Source: Azospirillum picis
Lineage (GTDB): Bacteria; Pseudomonadota; Alphaproteobacteria; Azospirillales; Azospirillaceae
NCBI RefSeq assembly: GCF_017876115.1
Contig: NZ_JAGINO010000034.1
Coordinates: forward strand, 1 to 58,782
DNA: 58,782 bases
Reading direction: 5' to 3'
In this document: piece after piece, positions 47,753 to 56,500 of the stretch
How positions within the stretch are numbered: position 1 is the first letter of the stretch
How the letters are laid out: every line of letters begins with the position of its first letter
Program-made: the position numbers and the translations under genes
Notes under the pieces: model-generated
Told to the model about the DNA's origin: nothing
The model's database searches: none
What the model saw: the letters and a program-made list of their open reading frames with translations, nothing else

Positions 47753-50236
47753 ATGGATGCATCCACCACACTGTCGCGGCGGCGTTTCCTGACCGCCACC
47801 TCGTCCCTCTCGGCCCTGGCGCTGGCCGGGACCGTCCTGCCCGGCGGCATCGGCCGGGCACTGGCGGCGGACGGCGCCGCCGCCGCCGCGGGCGGTGCCG
47901 GCGAGATCCTCACCGGCTCGCACTGGGGCGCCTTCTACGCCAAGGTCGAGGGCGGACGTTTCGTCGGCCTGCGTCCGTGGGAGAAGGACTATCATCCCAA
48001 CAAGGCGCTCGCCGGCGTGCAGGACGTCGTCTACTCCTCCAGCCGCATCCGCTACCCCATGGTGCGCCGCGCCTACCTGGAAAAGGGGCCGGCGGCCGAG
48101 CGTGACAGCCGCGGCGGCGGCGACTTCGTGCGGGTGAGCTGGGAGAAGGCGCTCGATCTGGTCGCCGGCGAGCTGAAGCGCCTGCAGGAGCAGGACGGCC
48201 CGTGGTCGGTCTATGCCGGCAGCTACGGCTGGCGCAGCTCCGGCGAGATCGGCAACCCGCAGATCATGCTGACCCGGCTGATGAACCTGACCGGCGGCGC
48301 CGTCTACAGCTCGAGCAACTATTCCAAGGCGGCGCTGGAAGGCATCATGCCCTACGTCGTCGGCTCGATCGACGCGGCGGGGCCGCAGACCACCTACCAG
48401 TCTGTGGTGGAGAACACCAAGCTGATCGTCTTCTGGGGCTCCGACCCCTTCAAGACCAACCAGATCGGCTTCGCGCTGCCCGACCACGAGGAATACAAGT
48501 GGTTCGAGGACATGAAGAAGGCCGGCATCAAGGCCATCTTCATCGACCCGATCAACCTGGACGCCTGCAAATACCTGGGCGCCGAATGGCTGGCGGTGCG
48601 GCCCGGCACCGACGTGGCGCTGGCGCTCGGCATCTGCCACGTCCTGCTGACCGAGAAGCTCTACGACGCCGACTTCATCGAGAACTGCACCTTCGGCTTC
48701 GACAAGTTCGCCGACTATCTGGCGGGCAAGGGCTGGGACAAGGTGGAGAAGACGCCGGAATGGGCGGCGGCGCTCACCGAGATTCCCGCCGACGTCATCC
48801 GCCGCCTCGCCCACCAGTTCGTCGAGCAGCGCACGATGCTGGTCAGCGGCTGGAGCTGCCAGCGCCAGCATCACGGCGAGCAATGGCCCTGGGCCTTCGT
48901 CACGCTCGCCGCGATGGTCGGGCAGGTCGGCCTTCCCGGCGGCGGCTTCTGCCAGAACTACCACCTCTACAGCCAGGGCTCGCCGTCCTCGGCGGCGCCG
49001 GCGCTGGCGCCCAGCATGTCCGGCGGCACCCGCAAGGAGAGGAAGCCCTGGCCGGCCGAGAAGGGCGCCAAGGTCATTCCGGTCGCCCGCATCGTCGACA
49101 TGCTGGAGGGACCCGGCAAGCCCTACGAGCACAACGGCGCCAAGCACCTCTATCCCGACGTCAAGCTGACCTACTGGGTCGGCGGCAACCCCTTCCACCA
49201 CCACCAGGACCGCAACCGCATGCGGCAGGCGTGGAAGAAGTTCGAGACGGTTATCGTCCAGGACTTCCAGTGGACGGCGTCCGCCCGCTTCGCCGACATC
49301 GTGCTGCCGGCGGCGACCACTGCCGAGCGCGACGACATCGAGATGATCGGCACCATCTCCAAGCGTGCCTATGTCGCGATGAAGAAGGTGATCGAGCCGG
49401 TCTTCGAGGCCAAGAGCGACTACGAGATCTTCAGCCTGCTCGCCGACCGTCTCGGCGTCGCCCGGGAGTTCACCGACGGCAAGAGCGAGATGGACATGAT
49501 CCGCGACGTCTACGCCACGGCGAAGAAGACCGCGGACGCCAAGAAGTCGGTCGCGCTGCCGGAGTTCGACGAGTTCTGGCAGAAGGGCATCATCGAGTTC
49601 GAGATCCCGGAGAAGAACCGCCGCTGGGTCAAGTACGCGGACTTCCGCGAGGATCCGGTCATGAACATGCTGCCCACCGCCACCGGCAAGATCGAGATCT
49701 ACTCCAAGGCGATCGAGAAGATGGGCTATGACGACTGCCCGCCCCACGCCTCCTGGCTGGAGCCGGCGGAATGGCTGGGCCAGAAGGAGAAGCCCTATCC
49801 GCTCCATCTCAACTCGAACCATCCCACCCACCGCATGCATTCGCAGCTCAACGGCACAAAGGTGCGGGAGATCTACGAGGTGGCCGGCCGCGAGCCCTGC
49901 ATGATCAACAGCAAGGACGCCGAGGCGCGCGGCATCAAGAGCGGCGACGTGGTCCGGCTGTTCAACGGCCGCGGCCAGTGCCTGGCCGGCGCGGTGGTCA
50001 GCGACGACATCCGGCCGGGCGTCGTGCAGTTGCAGGAAGGGGCCTGGTACGACCCGGCGGACATCACCGACGCCAAGACCCTGTGCAAGCACGGCGACGC
50101 CAACGTCCTGACGCCGGACATCGGCACCTCGCGCCTGGCCCAGGCGACCTCGGCCCACACCTGTCTGGTCGACGTCGAGAAGTTCACCGGCGCGCTGCCG
50201 TCGGTGACGGTGTTCGACGCCCCCGCCGAGGCCTGA
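47753..50236 (+). CDS. torA: Trimethylamine-N-oxide reductase TorA
   Basis: An 827-residue periplasmic molybdopterin enzyme. The Tat signal is SRRRFLTATSSLSALALAG, cleaved near ALAAD. The DMSO-reductase-family core starts SHWGAFYAKVEGGRFVGLRP, as in TorA. The Mo-ligand serine is probably in SSSNYSKAALEGI, matching the GDYSTGA of E. coli TorA. Later hallmarks are VSGWSCQRQHHGEQWPWAFV, GQVGLPGGGF, VIVQDFQWTASARFADIVLP and the end ANVLTPDIGTSRLAQATSAH. With TorC and TorD adjacent, TMAO is the likely substrate; related S- or N-oxides are possible. Confidence 0.93.
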   Translation: MDASTTLSRRRFLTATSSLSALALAGTVLPGGIGRALAADGAAAAAGGAGEILTGSHWGAFYAKVEGGRFVGLRPWEKDYHPNKALAGVQDVVYSSSRIRYPMVRRAYLEKGPAAERDSRGGGDFVRVSWEKALDLVAGELKRLQEQDGPWSVYAGSYGWRSSGEIGNPQIMLTRLMNLTGGAVYSSSNYSKAALEGIMPYVVGSIDAAGPQTTYQSVVENTKLIVFWGSDPFKTNQIGFALPDHEEYKWFEDMKKAGIKAIFIDPINLDACKYLGAEWLAVRPGTDVALALGICHVLLTEKLYDADFIENCTFGFDKFADYLAGKGWDKVEKTPEWAAALTEIPADVIRRLAHQFVEQRTMLVSGWSCQRQHHGEQWPWAFVTLAAMVGQVGLPGGGFCQNYHLYSQGSPSSAAPALAPSMSGGTRKERKPWPAEKGAKVIPVARIVDMLEGPGKPYEHNGAKHLYPDVKLTYWVGGNPFHHHQDRNRMRQAWKKFETVIVQDFQWTASARFADIVLPAATTAERDDIEMIGTISKRAYVAMKKVIEPVFEAKSDYEIFSLLADRLGVAREFTDGKSEMDMIRDVYATAKKTADAKKSVALPEFDEFWQKGIIEFEIPEKNRRWVKYADFREDPVMNMLPTATGKIEIYSKAIEKMGYDDCPPHASWLEPAEWLGQKEKPYPLHLNSNHPTHRMHSQLNGTKVREIYEVAGREPCMINSKDAEARGIKSGDVVRLFNGRGQCLAGAVVSDDIRPGVVQLQEGAWYDPADITDAKTLCKHGDANVLTPDIGTSRLAQATSAHTCLVDVEKFTGALPSVTVFDAPAEA

Positions 50237-50334
50237 CCGGCGCCTAGCGGTTCGGCCGTAGCCGCCGAGCCGCAGTCGTGCGGCGGGTCCGCCAGTGGCC
50301 CGCCGCACCAACCCCCAGCACCGAGGAGGTTTCC

Positions 50335-50661
50335 GTGCTGCGCAAGACCCTCGCTGCCCTTCTGTTCGGGCTGGCACTCGCCGCCACCCCTTCCGCCGGC
50401 CAATCCGCCTCGCCTCAATCCGGGCCGGTCCTGCCGGTGTTCGACCCGGAAAACCCGCCCCGGATCGATGCCGGTCCGCTGGCCCCGGGCGCCACCGCCT
50501 TCACCGAATCCCAGGCGCGCCGCTGGCTGATGCGTGCCGGCCTGTCGAACATCATGGATTTGACGCTGGGCGACGACGGCATCTGGCGCGGCCAGGCCGA
50601 ACGCCAGGGCAACGTCTTTCCGGTCTCCCTCGACCGCAACGGCGACATCGCCACCCACTGA
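50335..50661 (+). CDS. Small exported PepSY-like protein
   Basis: A 108-residue precursor. The GTG start has GAGGAGG six bases upstream and begins a signal peptide (LRKTLAALLFGLALAATPSA) cleaved near AGQSA. The mature part carries one PepSY-like repeat: AFTESQARRWLMRAGLSNIM, then DDGIWRGQAERQGNVFPVSL and DRNGDI. It sits between torA and moaA on the same strand, so it may be co-expressed with the reductase. The role is unknown. Confidence 0.75.
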   Translation: MLRKTLAALLFGLALAATPSAGQSASPQSGPVLPVFDPENPPRIDAGPLAPGATAFTESQARRWLMRAGLSNIMDLTLGDDGIWRGQAERQGNVFPVSLDRNGDIATH

Positions 50662-50702
50662 CCACGCCGGCGGACCTGCCGATACAGCCTCGACGGTGCG
50701 AC

Positions 50703-51794
50703 ATGGCCGAATTCCAGGAAACCGGTGCCCCCACCGCGGCGACAGCCGCAGGAAACGGCGCGGCGACAGCCGCAGGAACCCGCGCGCCGGCCATGCCGCT
50801 GATCGACCCGTTCGGACGCCGGCTGTCCTACCTGCGCCTGTCGCTGACCGACCGCTGCAACCTCCGTTGCCGCTACTGCATGGTCGAGGAGATGGACTTC
50901 CTGCCCAGGGCGGACGTCCTGACCCTGGAGGAGATCGACCGGCTGGCTGGCCTCTTCATCCGGCTTGGCACCTCGCGCATCCGCCTGACCGGCGGCGAGC
51001 CGCTGGTGAGGGCGGGGGCGATGGAGCTCGTCCGCTCGCTTGGCCGTCATGTGAGGAGCGGAGCGCTCGAAGAGCTGACGCTGACCACCAATGGCACAAT
51101 GCTGTACAAGCACGCCGCCGGCCTCCGCGAGGCGGGGGTGCGGCGGGTCAACGTCTCGCTCGACACCCTCGACCCGCACAAGTTCCGGGCGATCACCCGC
51201 TGGGGCAAGCTCGACAAGGTGCTGGGCGGCATCGACGCGGCGCGGGATGCCGGGCTGGTGGTCAAGATCAACATGGTGGCGCTGAAGGGCGTCAATGACG
51301 ACGAGGTCCACCGCATGGTGGCCTGGTGCGGCGAGCAGGGCTTCGACCTCACCTTCATCGAGCTGATGCCGATGGGGGACACCGGGTTCGCGCCGCTCGA
51401 CGGCCCCGATCCGCAGGACCGGTTCCTGCCGCTGGCCCGCCTGCGCACCGAGCTGGAGACGCGCTGGAACCTGGAGCCGTCCGGCCATCGCACCGGCGGC
51501 CCGGCCCGCTACATGCGGGTGAAGGAAACCGGCGGCCGCATCGGCTTCATCACCCCGCTGACGCACGGCTTCTGCGACGGCTGCACCCGTGTCCGCCTGA
51601 CCTGCAGTGGTTCGCTCTGCCTCTGCCTGGGCCAGGAGGATGCGGTCGACCTGCGCACCCCGCTGCGCCGGGGCGACGACGACGGGCAGGTGATGGCGGT
51701 GGTGCGCGACGCCATCCGGCGCAAGCCGAAGGGGCACGGCTTCGCCCGACCGGGCGGCGCGGTCCGCCGCGCGATCAGCGTCACCGGCGGGTGA
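50703..51794 (+). CDS. moaA: GTP 3',8-cyclase MoaA
   Basis: A 363-residue radical-SAM enzyme for the first step of molybdenum-cofactor synthesis. After an Ala-rich leader, LSLTDRCNLRCRYCM supplies the SAM-cluster cysteines 52, 56 and 59. RLTGGEPLVRAGAMELVRSL and VNVSLDTLDPHKFRAITRWG follow. The second cluster is Cys291, Cys294 and Cys308 (C-x2-C-x13-C) in FCDGCTRVRLTCSGSLCLCL, with two extra cysteines (301, 306). The C-terminal end is SVTGG rather than the usual GG after a His/Phe stretch. Its position after torA suggests a dedicated cofactor supply; a second copy elsewhere is likely but not visible. Confidence 0.92.
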   Translation: MAEFQETGAPTAATAAGNGAATAAGTRAPAMPLIDPFGRRLSYLRLSLTDRCNLRCRYCMVEEMDFLPRADVLTLEEIDRLAGLFIRLGTSRIRLTGGEPLVRAGAMELVRSLGRHVRSGALEELTLTTNGTMLYKHAAGLREAGVRRVNVSLDTLDPHKFRAITRWGKLDKVLGGIDAARDAGLVVKINMVALKGVNDDEVHRMVAWCGEQGFDLTFIELMPMGDTGFAPLDGPDPQDRFLPLARLRTELETRWNLEPSGHRTGGPARYMRVKETGGRIGFITPLTHGFCDGCTRVRLTCSGSLCLCLGQEDAVDLRTPLRRGDDDGQVMAVVRDAIRRKPKGHGFARPGGAVRRAISVTGG

Positions 51795-51804
51795 GGGATC
51801 GCCG

Positions 51805-52398
51805 ATGTCCCGGATGGCCTTCCTCTGCGACACCGATCGCTGCATTGAGTGCAACGCCTGCACCGTCGCCTGCAAGGCCGAGCATGCGGTGCCCTGGGGC
51901 ATCGCCCGTCGCCGCGTCGTCACGCTGAAGGACGGCAAGCCGGGAGAGCGCTCGATCTCGGTCGCCTGCATGCATTGCGATGATCCGCCCTGCCTGGGCA
52001 TCTGCCCGGTCGGCAGCATCTACCGGGCTGCCGACGGCTTGGTGCTACACGACAAGGAGCGCTGCATCGGCTGCGGCTACTGCTTCCAGGCCTGCCCGTT
52101 CGGCGCACCGCGCTTCGAGCAGGCGGGCGCGTTCGGCGTTCGCGGCAAGATGGACAAATGCACCTTCTGCGCCGGCGGTCCGGCAAGCGGAAACGCGGAG
52201 GCGGACCGCCGGGCCTACGGCCGCAACCGGCTGGCGGAGGGCAAGCTGCCCCTGTGCGCCGAGTTCTGCGCGACCAAGGCGCTGCTGGCCGGCGAGGTCG
52301 GCGAGGTCCGCGCCATCTACCGCGAGCGTGCGGCCCGCCGTGGCCACGGCGCCGGCGCCTGGGGCTGGGACAAGGCGTACCCGGAGCATGCAGGGTGA
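51805..52398 (+). CDS. FDH3-type formate dehydrogenase iron-sulfur subunit FdhB (orphan)
   Basis: A 197-residue ferredoxin-like electron-transfer subunit with four [4Fe-4S] sets: CIECNACTVACK, CMHCDDPPCLGICP, CIGCGYCFQACP, and CTFC with CAEFC. The segments PWGIARRRVVTLKDGKPGER, KMDKCTFCAGGP and YGRNRLAEGKLPLCAEFC are those of the FDH3 beta subunit. No catalytic FdhA or membrane FdhC lies in the window, so it is an orphan beside moaA. It might serve a distant dehydrogenase or a new partner. The start is the ATG eleven bases after moaA, with GAGGGA upstream. Confidence 0.88.
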   Translation: MSRMAFLCDTDRCIECNACTVACKAEHAVPWGIARRRVVTLKDGKPGERSISVACMHCDDPPCLGICPVGSIYRAADGLVLHDKERCIGCGYCFQACPFGAPRFEQAGAFGVRGKMDKCTFCAGGPASGNAEADRRAYGRNRLAEGKLPLCAEFCATKALLAGEVGEVRAIYRERAARRGHGAGAWGWDKAYPEHAG

Positions 52399-52503
52399 CT
52401 GGCCGGCTGACTGGCGGCTGACCGGCCGGCTGCCAACCCGGGGCTTGCCACCGGCCACGGAAATCACAAGACTGCTTGGCGAACGAATGAATGAGGAGTC
52501 GCC

Positions 52504-53346
52504 ATGCGTTTCGCCGGAACCGACCGCTACGTCGCCACCGAGGACCTGATGGTGGCGGTCAACGCCGCGATCACGCTGGAGCGGCCGCTTCTGGTGAAAG
52601 GGGAGCCCGGGACCGGCAAGACGGTGCTGGCGGTGGAGATCGCCCGGGCGCTGAACAAGCCGTTGCTGTCCTGGCACGTCAAGTCGACGACCAAGGCACA
52701 GCAGGGGCTGTACGAGTATGATGCGGTCAGCCGCCTGCGCGACAGCCAGCTCGGCGATGCAAAGGTGCACGACATCGCCAACTACATCGTGCGCGGCAAG
52801 CTGTGGGAGGCCTTCGAGGCACCGGACGCGCCGGTGCTGCTGATCGACGAGATCGACAAGGCCGACATCGAGTTCCCCAACGACCTGCTGCTGGAACTCG
52901 ACCGCATGGAGTTCCACGTCTATGAGACCAAGCAGACGGTGACGGCCGCCAAGCGCCCGATCGTCATCATCACCTCCAACAACGAGAAGGAGCTGCCGGA
53001 CGCCTTCCTGCGCCGCTGCTTCTTCCACTACATCCGCTTTCCCGACCGCGAGACGATGGAGCGGATCGTGGATGTCCACTATCCCGGCCTGAAGGCCACC
53101 CTGCTGCGCGAGGCGCTGAACCTGTTCTACGAGCTGCGCGAGGTGCCGGGCCTGAAGAAGAAGCCGTCGACCTCGGAACTGCTGGACTGGATCAAGCTGC
53201 TGATGGTCGAGGACGTCGACCCCGAAACCTTGCGCGCCAAGGACGCCCGCTCCGTCATCCCGCCGCTCTGCGGCGCCCTGCTGAAGAACGAGCAGGACGT
53301 GCACATGCTGGAACGGCTGGCCTTCCTGGCGAAGCGGGGACGGTAA
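52504..53346 (+). CDS. MoxR-family AAA+ ATPase
   Basis: A 280-residue chaperone-like ATPase. Walker A is LLVKGEPGTGKTVLAVEIAR, Walker B PVLLIDEIDKADIEF, sensor 1 IVIITSNNEKELPDAFLRR. The arginine finger lies in LRRCFFHYIRFP. MoxR proteins usually work with a von Willebrand A partner (CoxE/VWA type) encoded next door, and often help mature metalloenzymes. No such partner follows here: a repeat and then sbcC on the other strand come next. A link with the adjoining molybdoenzyme genes is possible but unproven. Confidence 0.9.
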   Translation: MRFAGTDRYVATEDLMVAVNAAITLERPLLVKGEPGTGKTVLAVEIARALNKPLLSWHVKSTTKAQQGLYEYDAVSRLRDSQLGDAKVHDIANYIVRGKLWEAFEAPDAPVLLIDEIDKADIEFPNDLLLELDRMEFHVYETKQTVTAAKRPIVIITSNNEKELPDAFLRRCFFHYIRFPDRETMERIVDVHYPGLKATLLREALNLFYELREVPGLKKKPSTSELLDWIKLLMVEDVDPETLRAKDARSVIPPLCGALLKNEQDVHMLERLAFLAKRGR

Positions 53347-53352
53347 GGGCGG

Positions 53353-53521
53353 CTACCCCCTCCCCGACCCTCCTCCGCTCTCAGCGGACCTGTGGTCCGC
53401 CTGCCGCGTCAGCACAAAGCGGAGCTTTGTGCGAGAGCTGGGCGGGGGAGGGGGCAAGTGCTTGTTCGGAAAGGCAGCGGCAGTCCCTCCCCCGCCCAGC
53501 GGGGGAGGTTAGGAGGGGGGC
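53353..53521. repeat. Dispersed intergenic repeat, copy 4
   Basis: It begins ACCCCCTCCCCGACCCTCC, continues with CTCTCAGCGGACC and the paired GGTCCGC (as in the 14045 copy), contains the inner hairpin GCACAAAGC-GGA-GCTTTGTGC (about 53411-53432), and ends with the block shared with 41890-41973. The 3' edge, GGTTAGGAGGGGGG, inverts the beginning. It separates convergent moxR and sbcC. Confidence 0.85.
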
Positions 53522-53537
53522 ACCGGCGGCGGCGCCA

Positions 53538-56500
53538 TCACGCCTCGGCCACCGCCTCGTCCATCACCATCGCGGTCAGGCCGGCCGCCGCCTCCACCCG
53601 GACGCGGCTGCGCCCGCCGCCCAGCGGCACCACGCGGATCTGCGTGCCGATCCGCTCGACCATCGCCGGGACATGGCTGATCACGCCGACCTGCCGGCCG
53701 CTCGCCTGCAAGGCCTCCAGGCAGGACAGCGCCACGTCCAGGCTGTCGGGATCCAGGGTGCCGAAGCCCTCGTCGATGAACAGCGTGCCGATGCCGCCGG
53801 AGGTTCCCGCCGCCATCGCCGACAGGCCGAGCGCCAGGGCCAGGGAGACCAGGAAGAGTTCGCCGCCCGACAGGCTGTGCACGCCGCGCCGCTCGTCGCC
53901 CATCTCGCGGTCGACCACCTGGATTTCCAGGTCGGCTCCGGCCACCCGTTCCAGCCGGTAGCGCCGGGCCAGATCCTCCAGATGGCGGTTGGCGTGGGAC
54001 AGCAGAAGATCCAGGCTCAGGCTCTGGGCGAAGTTGCGCATCTTCTGGCCGTTGGCCGAGCCTATGACCTGGGCCAGCCGGCTCCACAGCTCGCAACGCG
54101 CCTTCTGCGCCTCGATCGCCGCAGCCAGTCCGGCGAGGCGTTGCCGGTTGGCGTCGTCGGCCTCCAGCCGGCCGCGGGCCGAGCCCAGCCGGTCGCGCTC
54201 GCGCTCCAGGCGCTCCAATACCGCCTCTGCCGCCATCGCGGCGTCTTCGGCGCTCAGGTCGGGCCGGCCGGCCGCATGATGGTCGGCGCGCAGACGCCGC
54301 CGCTCGGCCACCAGCAGCGCAGCGTCGCCTCTCGCCCGCTCCAGTATGGCAAGTGCCCGCTCCTCCGCTGCGATTTCGCTCTCCGGCGTGGCGAGCAGCC
54401 GGCGGAGATCCTCGATCCCGACGCTTCGCTCCGCCGTCGCCTGATCCAGCCGCAGGCGCGCCGCCTCGACCTTGGCCGCGCAGCGATGCGCCGCTTCGCC
54501 GCGGGTTTCCCGGTCCCGCTCGGCCGCCGACAGCCGGCCGGTCGCGTCCTGCCGCATCATCGTCGCCTTCTCGACCAGCGCTTCCGCAGCCTGCCGCTCC
54601 TCGGCGAGCTGCTTGCGGACCGACATCACCGCCTGTCCGCCCAGCAAGGCCGCGCGCGCCGTCCGCGCCTCTTCCAGGCGTCCTCCAAGGTCGGCGGCCC
54701 TGCTGCGCATCTCCTCCTCCGCCCGTCCGGCGGCCATGAGCTCCGCTGCCTGGACGGCCCGCTCGCCGGTGGCCCGCTCCACCTCCCGCGCGGCCCGCGC
54801 CAGCCATTCGGCCTTGCCGCGGTGTTCCGTCACCCGGCGCGCCAGGGCCGCGCGGAAGCCGTCCGGATCCTCCTCGATGCGCTGGCGCCATCCGGCTTCG
54901 CCGGCCAAGGCATCCTCCAGTTCGGCGAGGGCGGCCTGCCGGCCGGCTTCGGCCCTCTCCGTCGCCGCATCCGCCAGCGCCAGCGCCTGTCGTCCCTCGG
55001 CCAGACGGCGGCGGGCCGCCTCGCCTTCCTCCGACAGGGCGGTGGCGGCGGCTTCCTCCCGCCGCAGCCCCTCAAGAGCGGCGTCGAGCCGTTTGCGGTG
55101 ATCCAGGGCGCGATCCTCGTCCTCGGCAATCGCGCGCAGCCGGTCCTGCACCATGCCGATGGCACCGCGGATGCCGGCGACCCCGTCGGCGCCGCTGTCC
55201 CATCCCGTAACGGCCACCTGTTCGCTCCACCGCAGGGCGACGTCCTCGGCTTCACGGTCCAGCATGGCGAGGCGTCCCGCCAGAGCATCGGCACCCCTGC
55301 GGGCCGCCTGGAGGGCCGCTTCGTGCGTCGCCTGGCGGCTGACCAGCCGGGTGAGCTGGTCGCGCAGTTCGGCCAAACGGTGATCCTGGTCGCGCGCCAC
55401 CCGCGCGAGCGGTGTCGACTCCTCTCCTGCCCAGGGATGCGCGTCGCTGCCGCAGACGGGGCAGGGCTCGTCCGCCACCAGCCGGCGCCGCAGGCCCGCC
55501 ACGTCCTCGCGCTGGGCGACCAGCAGGCGCTGCAACGCGCGGTCGGCTTCCTCGACCGCGGCCCGCTGGGCCAGCAGCTCCGCGCCAAGGCCATGCAGCG
55601 CGGCCTCGGCCTCGATCTCGTCGGTCTGCAGACGGCTTCGTTCGGCCTCCGCCGCCTGACGATCGGTCGTCACGCGGTATCGCGCCTCGCCGGTGGCGAG
55701 CAGGGCCTGCAGCCCGTCGCGGCGCTGTTCGGCCCCGGCCCGCGCCGTCCGGGTGGCGTCGAGGTCGGGGACCGCCTCAGTCCGCAGCATGTCGACCTGC
55801 CGCCCGGCTGCGGCGCAGCGGTCGCGGGCTGCCGCGAGCCGCGTCTCCAGTCCCTCGCAGGCGCTGGTGCCGGCCTCGACGTCGCGCTCCCGGCGGCTCC
55901 TGTCGCCGCGGGCTGCCTCGCGCTCCGCCATGGCGTTGCCGTGGCGGGCCAGCGCGCCGTCCCAGCGGTCCCATTGGGTTGCCACGGCGGCGAAGGAGCC
56001 CTGCCGCGCCAGCCATGCCTCCAGCCGGGCCGCGTCGGCCTTCGCCGCCGACAGGGCGATGTCGGTGTCCTCGATCGCCCGCCGCAGTGTGGCGCTTCGC
56101 CGGGAGGCCATGGTGACGGCCTTGTCGGTATCGGCCCGCTCGCCGGCCAGCGCGGCGATGCGGCCGTCGAGGTCCGCCGCGCGGTCCAGGTCGGGTGTTG
56201 CGCGCTCCTGTGCCGTGCAGGCCGCTTCGAAGCGGCGCCGTGCCATGCCGTGCCGGGCGGTCGCGTCCTCCACGGCCCGCCGGGCCGTGTCCAGCATGGC
56301 GTCGGCACGGGCGACCGCGTCCACCGCCTCCGCCGCTTCCGCGGACGCACGGTCGGCGTCGGCGAGCAACGGCCGCAGCGGCTGCAAGGCGCGCAGGCGG
56401 ACGGCGGCGGCTCGCCGGGGTTCGGCGTCATGCCAATCCCGGTCGGCCACCTCGGCGTTGGCCGCGGCCCGGGCTTCCGCCGCGGCGAGCTGCGCGTCGC

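Noticed and set aside
47696..50377. Minus-strand frame of about 893 codons opposite torA
   Set aside because: Mirror of TorA; the amino-acid use is unlike any protein.
53353..53521. Possible CRISPR-like array because of repeated blocks
   Set aside because: The blocks are inverted and irregular, with no uniform repeat-spacer spacing and no cas genes nearby.
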